9,253 nt of DNA from Lachnospiraceae bacterium UBA4292 (GCA_002395865.1 DGVE01000015.1:1-9253); one strand, 5' to 3'. Shown: positions 1 through 8,022, numbered from the stretch's first letter. Notes: generated by a model from the sequence alone, not told the origin. Numbers and translations: made by a program.

Positions 1-224
1 AGCGTCTCGGCCTCGCGCAGGCCATCATGGAGGATCCGAAGCTTCTGATACTCGACGAGCCCTTCAACGGTCTCGATAACGAGGGCGTGGAGGAGATGAG
101 AAGATGCCTTCTGGGGTTGAAGGAGAAGGGGACGACAATACTTCTCGCCTCACACTCGAAGGAGGATGTGGGGGTTCTGTGCGATGAGGTGTATCAGATG
201 GAGCATGGTAGGATAAAAGAATAG
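1..224 (+). CDS. ABC transporter ATP-binding protein, C-terminal part (5' end outside window)
   Basis: The reading frame is open from position 3 and ends at TAG 222-224, so only the last 73 or so residues are present. The visible part starts just after where the LSGG signature should be (RLGLAQAIMEDP). It then shows Walker B with the catalytic Glu (LLILDEP), a D-loop (NGLD) and an H-loop (ASHSKED), followed by the short C-terminal segment LCDEVYQMEHGRIKE. This pattern is typical of ATPases that pair with ABC-2 type or bacitracin/lantibiotic-type export permeases, but the substrate cannot be told from this fragment. An ATG at 27 lies in frame but inside the conserved helix between signature and Walker B, so it is not the start. 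No permease follows, so any partner must be upstream. A terminator follows within 12 bases, so this is the last gene of its unit. Confidence 0.9.
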   Translation, partial: RLGLAQAIMEDPKLLILDEPFNGLDNEGVEEMRRCLLGLKEKGTTILLASHSKEDVGVLCDEVYQMEHGRIKE

Positions 225-235
225 CAATACATCAC

Positions 236-263
236 CACCCGGCTTCGGCCGGGTGAAATTTTT
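236..263 (+). terminator. Intrinsic terminator with UUCG tetraloop
   Basis: A perfect 8-bp stem, CACCCGGC (236-243) and GCCGGGTG (248-255), closes a TTCG loop and is followed by AAATTTTT (256-263). The hairpin plus T tract lies 12 bases after the stop codon of the upstream ATPase gene and is a textbook rho-independent terminator. It separates that gene from the next promoter. Confidence 0.93.
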
Positions 264-275
264 ATAAACTGGTTG

Positions 276-304
276 TTGACAGCTAACTGTAAATGTGTTA
301 TAAC
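276..304 (+). promoter_or_regulatory. Sigma-A type promoter for the ABC ATPase/permease operon
   Basis: The -35 box TTGACA (276-281) is a perfect consensus match. After a 17-base spacer comes TATAAC (299-304), preceded by TG one base upstream (296-297), which makes it an extended -10. Transcription should start near 311, leaving a leader of about 60 bases before the ATG at 373. Strength is inferred from the match to consensus. Control by a repressor is likely because an inverted repeat covers the -10 (see 293-311). Confidence 0.85.
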
Positions 305-311
305 AACACAT
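293..311 (+). promoter_or_regulatory. Candidate operator: inverted repeat over the -10 box
   Basis: ATGTGTT (293-299) and AACACAT (305-311) are perfect 7-bp inverted arms with a 5-base centre. The repeat covers the whole -10 and the predicted start of transcription. A dimeric repressor bound here would block RNA polymerase. No regulator gene is visible in the window, so the binding protein is unknown. The arms are seen directly; the operator role is inferred. Confidence 0.5.
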
Positions 312-358
312 GCACAAATGAAAATATGAATAAATGTTCATATCTACATGCGTTGTGC
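312..358 (+). promoter_or_regulatory. Foldable 5' leader (nested inverted repeats) next to the ribosome binding site
   Basis: Two nested perfect inverted repeats fill the leader. The inner arms are ATATGAA (324-330) and TTCATAT (337-343), with a 6-base loop. The outer arms are GCACAA (312-317) and TTGTGC (353-358). The outer arm ends directly against the Shine-Dalgarno GGAAAGGA (359-366). The inner stem is AT-rich and could equally be a second protein-binding site in DNA. No known riboswitch class was recognised and there is no T tract, so it does not look like an attenuator. Confidence 0.4.
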
Positions 359-372
359 GGAAAGGATAAGCT

Positions 373-1071
<699 letters not shown>

Positions 1072-1072
1072 T

Positions 1073-3715
1073 ATGAAGAACCCATTGAGAAAACGTATCC
1101 TCAGGGAGCTGCGCGGCGATCTGGGGAAATATCTGGTCATATTTTTATTTATGATCATGCTGATCGGCTTCGTATCGGCCTTTTTGGTGGCCGGCGACAG
1201 CATGAAGAAGACATATAACGAAGGCTTCATAAAAAACAATGTGGAGGACGGTCATTTCACATTCGACAAAGAGCCCCCGGCGGCGCTTCTCGAGAAGCTT
1301 GCAAAAGAGGGCAATGTAAAGCTCTACGATCTCAGATACTTTCAGGAGAGCCTGGACGGCGAGCAGGCGAGCATACGCGTGTATACCATGAGGACAGAGG
1401 TGAACCTCACTTCGCTTATCGACGGTAAATACCCCGAGGCGGACGATGAGATAGCCATTGACAGGCTGTTTGCGAGAAACAGGGGCATAAGTATAGGGGA
1501 TGACCTGAGTGTAAACGGAAGAAAGCTTAAGGTGTGCGGCCTCGCGGCGCTTCCGGACTACAGCTGCCTGTTTGAGAACAACTCGGATATGATGTTCGAC
1601 TCCGTGAACTTCGGCGTCGGGCTGATGACACAGAGCGGTTTTGAGGCTTTTGACAGCGCGCATGTGAGATACAACTACGCGTGGACATTTCCGGAACCTG
1701 TGGACAGATACGACGATGTCACGGCAAAGAAGCTTTCTGATGAGTTCCTTAAGGTGTTCGGCGACGTCGTAAAGGACAGCGCGAAGGATGTCATAAAAGA
1801 CATATTTACGAACGAAGAGACCAAGAAGGATGTGATCCTGTCGCTGTTCGGTGAGCTGAAGAAGCAGGCCGAGGCGGAGGGCACGGACATATCCGACTAT
1901 GACAATATCCTCGGCTACGCGGCGATCGCGGCGAAGGTAAACAGCGCTTCAAAGAGCGGTGAGCTGACCGTGGAGCTCGCGAAGAGCTACGCGCAGGAGA
2001 CCGGAGAGGATGAGGAGGAGCTTAAGGAGCTTTTCGATGGAATAAGCTTTAACGTGAGTGCCGCGGAGGTCATGGCGGCTTTTAAAGCCTCGCCTGAGGA
2101 GATAGAGCAAGCTCAGAAGAGGATGGAGAACATCTCGGAGAGATTTGTGGAGCCCTCGGATTTCCTGCCGAGATATACCAACAGCGCGATCATATTCACC
2201 GGTAACGACATCGGCCAGGATCGGGGGAGTATACTGATATTCGCATATCTGGTAATTGTCGTTCTCGCGTTCATATTCGCGATAACCGCGTCAAATACAA
2301 TCGTGGCCGAGGCGGGAGTCATAGGAACGCTGCGGGCCTCGGGCTACACGAAGGGCGAGCTCATCCGCCACTATATGTTCCTGCCCATGGCGGTGATACT
2401 GGTGAGCGCAGTCGTCGGCAACCTGCTGGGTTATACGCTCATGGTGGGGCTGATGACGGATATGTACATGAACAGCTACTCGCTGGCGCCGTTCGAGCCG
2501 TATTTCAGCACGGAGGCTCTGATCGACACCACGATAATACCCATAGTACTGATGTTCTTCATCAACCTGTTCATACTGGTGAAGAAGCTCCGCCTCTCGC
2601 CTCTTCGCTTCCTGCGCCGCGATCTTTCATCGCGCGGCAACAAGAAGGCGTTCAGGCTCAACACGAAGATACCGATCATGGTGAGATTTCGCATGAGAGT
2701 CATCTTCCAGAACATACCGAATTACATAATACTGTTCTTCGGTATATTCCTCGGCGGCGTGCTCGTGGCATTTTCACTTATGTTCCCGCCTATGTTAAAT
2801 GACTACGCGGATCTCGTGAGCGAGTCGCTTATCTGCCCCTACCAGTATGTTACCGCTGAGAGCGCAAAGACATCGGAGCCCTCCGCGGAGAAATACTGCA
2901 TGGAGACGCTTCGCACCATGGATGAGCGCTTCCTTTTAGACGATGTATCGATATTCGGTATAGAGGACGGCTCGAAGTACATCCACGCGGACATACCCGA
3001 GGGGACGGTAATCGTAAACAACGGCATGAGCGCTAAATTCGGTATCAAGGCGGGTGATACGCTCACCCTCAAGGACCCGTACTCGGCCGACAGCTACACA
3101 TTCAAGGTCTCGGGTGTCTATAAATACGACGCTTCCCTGTCGCTCTTTATGAGCAGGGCGGATTTCATAAAGACCTTCGAAAAGGGCGAGGGATATTTCA
3201 GCGGATACTTCTCGAACGCGCAGATCACTGATATAGACGATAAGGATATATACATGTGCATGACCGAGCAGGATTTCAAGAAGGTCACGACACAGCTCAT
3301 GGTATCCATAGGACAGTTCATGTACATCGTCGAGGTGTTCGGTGTGGTAATGTTTTTGCTGATCATGTTCATCCTCAGCAAGCAGATCATAGAGAAGAAC
3401 GCGAAGTCGATATCGATCACCAAGATACTCGGCTACAGAAACGTCGAGATCGGCGGATTGTACATAGTGGCGACTTCCGTGGTCGTCGTGGCTTCACTCG
3501 TCATAAGCGTACCCATCATAGAGCTCTCACTTCGGGCGATATTCTCGGGGCTCCTCTACACCGAGATGCGCGGCTACATACCTTTTGCCGTACCCTTCTG
3601 GGTATATCTGGTAATGGTGGCCATGGGCATCGCGTCCTACGCCGCTGTGGCGTTCGTGCAGATGTATAAGATCAACCGTATTCCAAAGGCGGATGCGCTG
3701 AAGGACAGCGAATAA
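1073..3715 (+). CDS. ABC transporter permease with two FtsX-like domains
   Basis: This 880-residue membrane protein is the partner of the preceding ATPase. The genes are separated by one base, and GGAG (1062-1065) within the ATPase end serves as ribosome binding site, so translation is probably coupled. Hydrophobic segments lie near residues 19-40, 384-408, 434-462, 486-504, 551-571, 743-768, 795-820 and 840-864. That is a duplicated 1+3 arrangement with two large extracytoplasmic domains (about 41-383 and 572-742). Each half has an FtsX-type motif after the first helix of its three-helix bundle: VIGTLRASGYTKGELI and SITKILGYRNVEIG, the probable contacts with the ATPase. The first outer domain is unusually long and carries a charged, probably helical stretch (about 210-360). 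The fold resembles the LolE/MacB/SalX superfamily (COG0577). Drug or peptide efflux or lipid handling are possible, but no substrate is indicated. Confidence 0.92.
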   Translation: MKNPLRKRILRELRGDLGKYLVIFLFMIMLIGFVSAFLVAGDSMKKTYNEGFIKNNVEDGHFTFDKEPPAALLEKLAKEGNVKLYDLRYFQESLDGEQASIRVYTMRTEVNLTSLIDGKYPEADDEIAIDRLFARNRGISIGDDLSVNGRKLKVCGLAALPDYSCLFENNSDMMFDSVNFGVGLMTQSGFEAFDSAHVRYNYAWTFPEPVDRYDDVTAKKLSDEFLKVFGDVVKDSAKDVIKDIFTNEETKKDVILSLFGELKKQAEAEGTDISDYDNILGYAAIAAKVNSASKSGELTVELAKSYAQETGEDEEELKELFDGISFNVSAAEVMAAFKASPEEIEQAQKRMENISERFVEPSDFLPRYTNSAIIFTGNDIGQDRGSILIFAYLVIVVLAFIFAITASNTIVAEAGVIGTLRASGYTKGELIRHYMFLPMAVILVSAVVGNLLGYTLMVGLMTDMYMNSYSLAPFEPYFSTEALIDTTIIPIVLMFFINLFILVKKLRLSPLRFLRRDLSSRGNKKAFRLNTKIPIMVRFRMRVIFQNIPNYIILFFGIFLGGVLVAFSLMFPPMLNDYADLVSESLICPYQYVTAESAKTSEPSAEKYCMETLRTMDERFLLDDVSIFGIEDGSKYIHADIPEGTVIVNNGMSAKFGIKAGDTLTLKDPYSADSYTFKVSGVYKYDASLSLFMSRADFIKTFEKGEGYFSGYFSNAQITDIDDKDIYMCMTEQDFKKVTTQLMVSIGQFMYIVEVFGVVMFLLIMFILSKQIIEKNAKSISITKILGYRNVEIGGLYIVATSVVVVASLVISVPIIELSLRAIFSGLLYTEMRGYIPFAVPFWVYLVMVAMGIASYAAVAFVQMYKINRIPKADALKDSE

Positions 3716-3740
3716 CAGTTATATTTCTCCTTTTACCGAG

Positions 3741-3775
3741 CGGCTGCGTATGCAGCCGTTCTTTATTGCATTTTT
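3741..3775 (+). terminator. Intrinsic terminator after the permease gene
   Basis: CGGCTGC (3741-3747) pairs perfectly with GCAGCCG (3752-3758) around a GTAT loop. It is followed by TTCTTT and, slightly later, TTTTT (3771-3775). It begins 25 bases after the permease stop codon and closes the ATPase/permease operon. Confidence 0.85.
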
Positions 3776-3794
3776 GGGGATTTAGTTGTAGAAT
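3766..3794 (+). promoter_or_regulatory. Probable promoter of the lipoprotein gene pair
   Basis: TTGCAT (3766-3771) and TAGAAT (3789-3794) are separated by 17 bases. The -10 matches consensus at five of six positions, but the -35 only at three. The predicted start of transcription near 3801 leaves a leader of about 40 bases. The -35 lies inside the T-rich tail of the preceding terminator. A weaker alternative uses TTGTAG (3786-3791) with a T-rich -10 near 3808, but its spacing and sequence are poorer. Some promoter is expected here because the terminator isolates the lipoprotein genes from the permease operon. Confidence 0.4.
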
Positions 3795-3828
3795 GACAGA
3801 CGGATTATTTTATCCATGAAGTGACTTT

Positions 3829-3834
3829 GGAGGG
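3829..3834 (+). promoter_or_regulatory. Ribosome binding site that favours the second ATG
   Basis: GGAGGG is a strong Shine-Dalgarno. Two in-frame ATGs follow, at 3837 and 3843. The first is only 2 bases from the motif, which is too close for normal initiation. The second is 8 bases away, the usual distance, and gives MRRTLYILL, a normal lipoprotein signal start. I therefore use 3843. Confidence 0.7.
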
Positions 3835-3842
3835 AAATGATC

Positions 3843-5798
3843 ATGCGTAGAACTCTGTATATTTTGCTCGCGGCAGCGCTTTTAGCGGGCTGCGCGGATG
3901 ATAAAAAAGGTGATGAACAGGCTACCATCGCGTCGCAGCTGCCGCTGATGGAGGAGCTGAGATCGGACCCGGCTCTCGAGGAAGCCTACAGGCAGTCTCT
4001 GATAAACACAGCCGTGAGGGACAGGATCGATAAGCTGGTGCGCCCTCTGGCTACGGCCGTGAGCGCGCAGGATGTGGAGATGGCTTTTATGTCGGGCCTT
4101 CCGGAGGGAGTGCATGTGGATGTGCAGCTTGGGTTTAAGGAAAAACTGTATTGGCTGGAAGACACCTCACTGTACGGCGCTGATGCAGACGGCGTCGTGG
4201 TCAGTGACCTAGGAAAAGCTGAGACGGACTATTCATACAAGGGCAGCTACTCTTTGAATATCTCGCCCATGGTGAACAGTAATCTGGTCGCCTCTGCTCT
4301 CGTCTCACGTCAGCTGACGAACGATACTGCGGCCAACGAAGTACGGGTTGAACAAAATGAATACTATATAGATTACAACCGCTCGGAGAAAGGCGCCGGC
4401 TACCGTTATTACTTTACATACGGAGACGAATTCTACGTGAGGGAGGAGAAGGGTCCTCACTATTATTCAATGGAGAGCCTTCCGGCGGTCAGAGAGATGC
4501 CATCAGAGCTCGATCTGGAGTATCTGTCGGGCTCGAAGATAGCGGATTTTATCATTAACCGCGTAAAGCTGACAGATATCAATGATGCGGAAGGCTACTA
4601 CCGCTTCGAGGGCGATACCGATCTGATAAATGTGCCGTATGAATTTCTTGAAAAACTATCTAAGTACATATTGCCATCCCTGGGGATGGGTGAGAAAACG
4701 GCCACCCTCGCGAAGGAGCTGAACGACCAGAAGGCCTTCCTGCAGGCGAAGCTGGTCATAGACATAGGCGTGAGCGGTGAGCTGCGAAATGTATCCATTG
4801 TATTGTCCGGCAACACGGCGTATTTCGAAGAGAAGATACGCACGCAGATGCTGGGGATCACCTCATATCAGGGAATGTTTATAAGTGATGCAGAGGGCGG
4901 AGATATCACCATAGATATAAGCTTTGGCCCCTGTGCAAGCTGCGAGGTGCCGGAGGATATAAAGAATTCGGCGAAGAGCTATGAGGAGTATCAGGCCCGC
5001 ATCGATGAGGAGAGGGCATCGTCAAGTGAAGAGAGAGAGAGAAGGAGCATTCTGAATACGCTTCAGATGATAACCGAAGGACCGGAGAGGGAATATGGTC
5101 TTTATGATCGCTTATTGAAGAAGGTCTATGGGCTGGATAATATAGAGATTCTTCGGGAAAAATATGAGGACGTGGATTATTATGTCAGATTGGCTGAAAA
5201 CTACGCGTCTTTATACACTCCCTGCGATGACCTGAGTGTGGCGAAAAGTCTCTATGAGAAGCTGCAGGAGATCGATGCGGCGGATAAGGAGAAGCGACTG
5301 TATTATATCGATGGTATTCTGCTCGCGATGTCGGACGAAGACAGGACTGCGGAGGGGACGAATCTGTACGCTTATGCTCTGATCGAGAAGCTGAGGCTGG
5401 CCGAGCCGGGCGATACCGTGGAATTCGGGCCTGTGCATACCACCCTCGGGTGGAACTACTGGATAGTGTTTGATAAGACGGATGATGAGCTGAAGCTCAT
5501 CAACATCTCTGTCGGCCGGGCGGTCACTTTCGGTGACAGCAATGACTGGAAGCAGTCGCCGATACGGGATAGATTTACACAGGGTTATTACGAGTTTCCG
5601 GATATTGAACGGCAGCTTATAAAGCTGACACCGACCGGTGATACGACCGACCGTGTGAGGCTGCTTAGCGCCGATGAGGCACGTGAATTCGGGGATATCA
5701 TAAAGGAAGGCATCACGCGCGAGAGCGTGCAGGGCTATGGCTTCGATATGTGGCTGAGCACCCCGGGAGAGGCTGAGGGAACGCTTATGCATTTTTAG
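3843..5798 (+). CDS. Lipoprotein with truncated C-terminal DUF6273-like domain (first of tandem pair)
   Basis: This 651-residue protein (653 if started at 3837) has a positively charged start, a hydrophobic stretch and the lipobox LLAGC with lipidated Cys17, so it should be anchored on the outer face of the membrane. An N-terminal motif, SDPALEEAYRQSLINTAVRD (41-60), and a GYYRF segment (251-255) recur in the next gene. The middle region (about 90-365) looks beta-rich and may be LolA/LppX-like, which is only an impression. Residues 375-520 look helical. From EPGDTVEFG (521-529) on, the pattern W..S..R (569-575), LLSADEA (607-613) and WLSTPG (637-642) fits DUF6273, a domain of unknown function. 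It contains a CASC pair (364, 367) absent from its paralog. The TAG stop cuts the DUF6273-like domain before its last strands, and the frame continues afterwards (5799-5918). It lies outside the ABC operons and its function is unknown. Confidence 0.87.
   Translation: MRRTLYILLAAALLAGCADDKKGDEQATIASQLPLMEELRSDPALEEAYRQSLINTAVRDRIDKLVRPLATAVSAQDVEMAFMSGLPEGVHVDVQLGFKEKLYWLEDTSLYGADADGVVVSDLGKAETDYSYKGSYSLNISPMVNSNLVASALVSRQLTNDTAANEVRVEQNEYYIDYNRSEKGAGYRYYFTYGDEFYVREEKGPHYYSMESLPAVREMPSELDLEYLSGSKIADFIINRVKLTDINDAEGYYRFEGDTDLINVPYEFLEKLSKYILPSLGMGEKTATLAKELNDQKAFLQAKLVIDIGVSGELRNVSIVLSGNTAYFEEKIRTQMLGITSYQGMFISDAEGGDITIDISFGPCASCEVPEDIKNSAKSYEEYQARIDEERASSSEERERRSILNTLQMITEGPEREYGLYDRLLKKVYGLDNIEILREKYEDVDYYVRLAENYASLYTPCDDLSVAKSLYEKLQEIDAADKEKRLYYIDGILLAMSDEDRTAEGTNLYAYALIEKLRLAEPGDTVEFGPVHTTLGWNYWIVFDKTDDELKLINISVGRAVTFGDSNDWKQSPIRDRFTQGYYEFPDIERQLIKLTPTGDTTDRVRLLSADEAREFGDIIKEGITRESVQGYGFDMWLSTPGEAEGTLMHF
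5031..5042 (+). repeat. Short GA dinucleotide run inside the first lipoprotein gene
   Basis: Six GA units lie in the segment encoding the charged SSEERERR stretch. Loss or gain of one unit would shift the frame. The run is short, so slippage would be rare, and it may simply reflect the Glu/Arg codons. Confidence 0.5.
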
Positions 5799-5918
5799 TA
5801 TGAGAACGGAGTAGTTGATGACGGGCTCAGGAGCAACAGATCAAATACCTGCAACGCCGTTCCGGTCATCGTGATCGATATAAGCGACAGCGCATGGCAG
5901 CCCATCTATGAAAAGTAA
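5799..5918 (+). other. In-frame continuation of the first lipoprotein gene beyond its TAG stop
   Basis: Directly after TAG 5796-5798 the same frame stays open for 39 codons to TAA 5916-5918. The translation starts YENGVVDDGLRSNR and continues with NTCNAVPVIVIDIS. It aligns without gaps to the end of the downstream paralog (VFRGVVDDGLRYDR, then NKCTSHPVITVSFD): 14 of 29 residues are identical. In the GVVDDGLR block all nucleotide differences are synonymous (gga/ggt, gtt/gtg, ggg/gga, ctc/tta, agg/aga), a sign of past protein-level selection. The segment supplies the final strands of the DUF6273-like domain. Its TAA lies 8 bases before the next start codon, as expected inside an operon. It is therefore coding remnant or readthrough sequence, not an ordinary intergenic spacer. 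It has no terminator, and no likely start of its own. Confidence 0.85.
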
Positions 5919-5926
5919 GGGGTACT

Positions 5927-7984
5927 ATGGTAAGAAACATTAAAAGAACGGTGGCTGCGTTTATCTCTGCCATGCTTCTGGCCGGCTGCGCACAAGAGGA
6001 AGAAAGGACCACAGTAGTTCCTGTGACCGATGAGGCGCAGTTTATACTGTCCGACCCCGATCTGGAGTACGCTTACAGGGAGTCGGTGATCAGGACCGCT
6101 CTTCGCGACAGGATCGCCACGGCGGTGGATACATCCACCAATATGCGCTCGGCGCAGGCCTTCGAAAAATGGATAAGCGCCAATATTCCCGGGGGCTTTC
6201 ACGTAGATACTGAGCTGGTCGCCTCGGGGACGACAGGCGCAGGCGCCGGAGATTACAGCTTTGTGAGCAGATTTGCGGTGGATATATCCCCTGTAAAGGA
6301 TGCGTCATTTACTGCTCATGTAAGCTTCTCGCAGAAGATGGACGGTGTGTACGCGGATGCGGATGAGGACAGGGTGGATGATCTTTATCTGGACTACCGC
6401 GGCAGCGATACGGGGGAGGAATCATCGCTGTATTTTATGGACGAGGGGGAGTACTTTGTCTTCCCTGCCAAGGCAGCAGATTCGCTCTACTCGCTTTTTA
6501 AAAGGATCAGGTCAACAGCACTGACCGAACACGTGGATTCGTCGGATTTCGCGGCGATCACCGATTATCTTGTGGATAATTTAAAGCTGGCAGAGATAAA
6601 CGAAGAGCAGGGGTATTACCGCTTCGACGGGGAACCGGATATGGAGAGCGCCCCGGTGGAACTTATCCGGACAGTAGCCAAGTATTATCTCACGGGAACG
6701 AATCTCAGAACGGATCTTCTGAGATTCGTGAAGGATTTTTACGAGTTACAGAAGCTCGTGAAGCCAAAGATGACCATGTATATCGGGACCGATCACAGGC
6801 TTCAGTCGATATTTATTGACCTTAGCGGTGAGGGAGCGGCGCAGGTCGCCAGTCATATCATAGACGCTCACGGCTACACGGATAATGGCGCAGACGCGGG
6901 AGAGATAGAGGACGGAGTTATAAAGGATGTGCATTTTTCCATGAACTTCGTGTCGAATGATGCGGTGACGATACCTGATGAGGTGGCGGGCACGGCCGGT
7001 TCGTACATCGATTATCTTCTGAGAGTCGGTGACAACTTCTATACCGACAGGTTGAAACAAGGGCACGATGTTGCGAGGGCGAAGGTGGACGAAGCTATAA
7101 ACGCCGATAATGCTCTCGAATACGGCCTCGTAGAGCGTGTTCTTGCAAGAATACGCGCCATAGAGAATATAGAGTTTATAAGAAGTGAATACTCGGATAT
7201 CGATGACGATATACGCGCGTTGGAGGCGCTTGCGGCTTCCGGTACACCGTACGATGATGAGAGCGTCGCAAGGCGCCTATACGCGACATTTACCATGCTT
7301 CCCGAGGACGATGCAAAGAACAGAAGATACTATGCGAACGGAGTCCTGCTGGCTCTTGACGATGAAAAGGACGACAGGGAACTGGTCGAGATGGTTCGGG
7401 ATGTTTTCGTGTGGCTCATTAAGTCGTCCGAGCCCGGGGATATAGTGAACTTCGGAAGAGATATAAGCAGAGGGGATTATTACACCGCAGAGTGGATAGT
7501 GCTTGATAATGACGGAAGAAGCGCGGTCCTATTAAACCTCGGTCACTGCACTATCAGTCTTTTCGACATGAACAGTAATGAGTGGAGGACCAGCGCAGTG
7601 AGGGAGTCCTTCTGTGAACTCTACTCCCGATTTGAGTGGTGGGAGCAGGAACTTATGATGCCGATGACGATTGGCCAGGATACCGATTATATCAGGCTGC
7701 TCACCGCCGGGGAGGCAGAGAAATATAACGATGTGATCTATTACAGTCTGCTGAAAAACTATCCCGTGAATATGCCTGACTTTGACATCTGGCTCTCCAC
7801 ACCCGGAAGCGAACCTGGTACGCTGAAGCACTATGATGTCTTCAGGGGTGTAGTGGATGACGGATTAAGATATGACAGACTGAACAAATGCACGTCACAT
7901 CCGGTGATAACCGTCTCTTTTGATTATTACAGACAGGAAAATGGCCCGGTGATCGTGGAGAACTACACGAACAGCACGGAATAA
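5927..7984 (+). CDS. Lipoprotein with C-terminal DUF6273-like domain (second of tandem pair)
   Basis: This 685-residue lipoprotein has the lipobox LLAGC with lipidated Cys21. The start has AAGGGG (5917-5922) 4 bases upstream, overlapping the TAA of the upstream extended frame, so the two genes are probably co-transcribed. It is a diverged paralog of the preceding protein over its whole length. Shared motifs are SDPDLEYAYRESVIRTALRD (42-61), GYYRF (229-233), EPGDIVNFG (502-510), W..S..R (553-559), LLTAGEA (591-597) and WLSTPG (622-627). Here the DUF6273-like domain runs to completion (about 502-666), ending in GVVDDGLR (641-648) and HPVITVSFD (658-666), then about 19 further residues. The protein lacks the CxxC of its neighbour. 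The N-terminal part may be an extracytoplasmic ligand-binding or structural region, but no family is certain. No catalytic motif was seen and the function is unknown. Confidence 0.9.
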   Translation: MVRNIKRTVAAFISAMLLAGCAQEEERTTVVPVTDEAQFILSDPDLEYAYRESVIRTALRDRIATAVDTSTNMRSAQAFEKWISANIPGGFHVDTELVASGTTGAGAGDYSFVSRFAVDISPVKDASFTAHVSFSQKMDGVYADADEDRVDDLYLDYRGSDTGEESSLYFMDEGEYFVFPAKAADSLYSLFKRIRSTALTEHVDSSDFAAITDYLVDNLKLAEINEEQGYYRFDGEPDMESAPVELIRTVAKYYLTGTNLRTDLLRFVKDFYELQKLVKPKMTMYIGTDHRLQSIFIDLSGEGAAQVASHIIDAHGYTDNGADAGEIEDGVIKDVHFSMNFVSNDAVTIPDEVAGTAGSYIDYLLRVGDNFYTDRLKQGHDVARAKVDEAINADNALEYGLVERVLARIRAIENIEFIRSEYSDIDDDIRALEALAASGTPYDDESVARRLYATFTMLPEDDAKNRRYYANGVLLALDDEKDDRELVEMVRDVFVWLIKSSEPGDIVNFGRDISRGDYYTAEWIVLDNDGRSAVLLNLGHCTISLFDMNSNEWRTSAVRESFCELYSRFEWWEQELMMPMTIGQDTDYIRLLTAGEAEKYNDVIYYSLLKNYPVNMPDFDIWLSTPGSEPGTLKHYDVFRGVVDDGLRYDRLNKCTSHPVITVSFDYYRQENGPVIVENYTNSTE

Positions 7985-7987
7985 AAC

Positions 7988-8010
7988 GTAAAAGCCGGGG
8001 TAAAAGCCGG
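7988..8010 (+). repeat. Two tandem copies of an 11-bp repeat upstream of ecfA1
   Basis: GTAAAAGCCGG occurs at 7988-7998 and again at 8000-8010, a 12-base period with one extra G between copies. It lies 3 bases after the stop of the second lipoprotein gene and 12 bases before the -35 of the next promoter. The CCGG cores could pair weakly across an 8-base loop, but no T tract follows on this strand, so it is not a convincing terminator. A regulatory direct repeat is possible but unproven. Confidence 0.6.
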
Positions 8011-8022
8011 TATCAAAAAGCA

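Noticed and set aside
3256..3669. A 137-codon + strand frame inside the permease gene
   Set aside because: It is out of frame with a well-supported membrane protein. Its His/Arg-rich translation looks like a shifted reading of that gene.
5211..5792. A 193-codon minus-strand frame over the first lipoprotein gene
   Set aside because: It is antisense to a gene whose protein is conserved in its paralog, has no recognisable domain and no convincing ribosome binding site.
5799..5926. Ordinary intergenic spacer between the lipoprotein genes
   Set aside because: The stretch is in frame with the upstream gene and matches the paralog's C-terminus, so it is better described as an interrupted coding tail.
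7995..8015. Possible terminator formed by the CCGG repeats after the second lipoprotein gene
   Set aside because: The stem is only 4 to 5 bp with an 8-base loop, and no T tract follows on the + strand.
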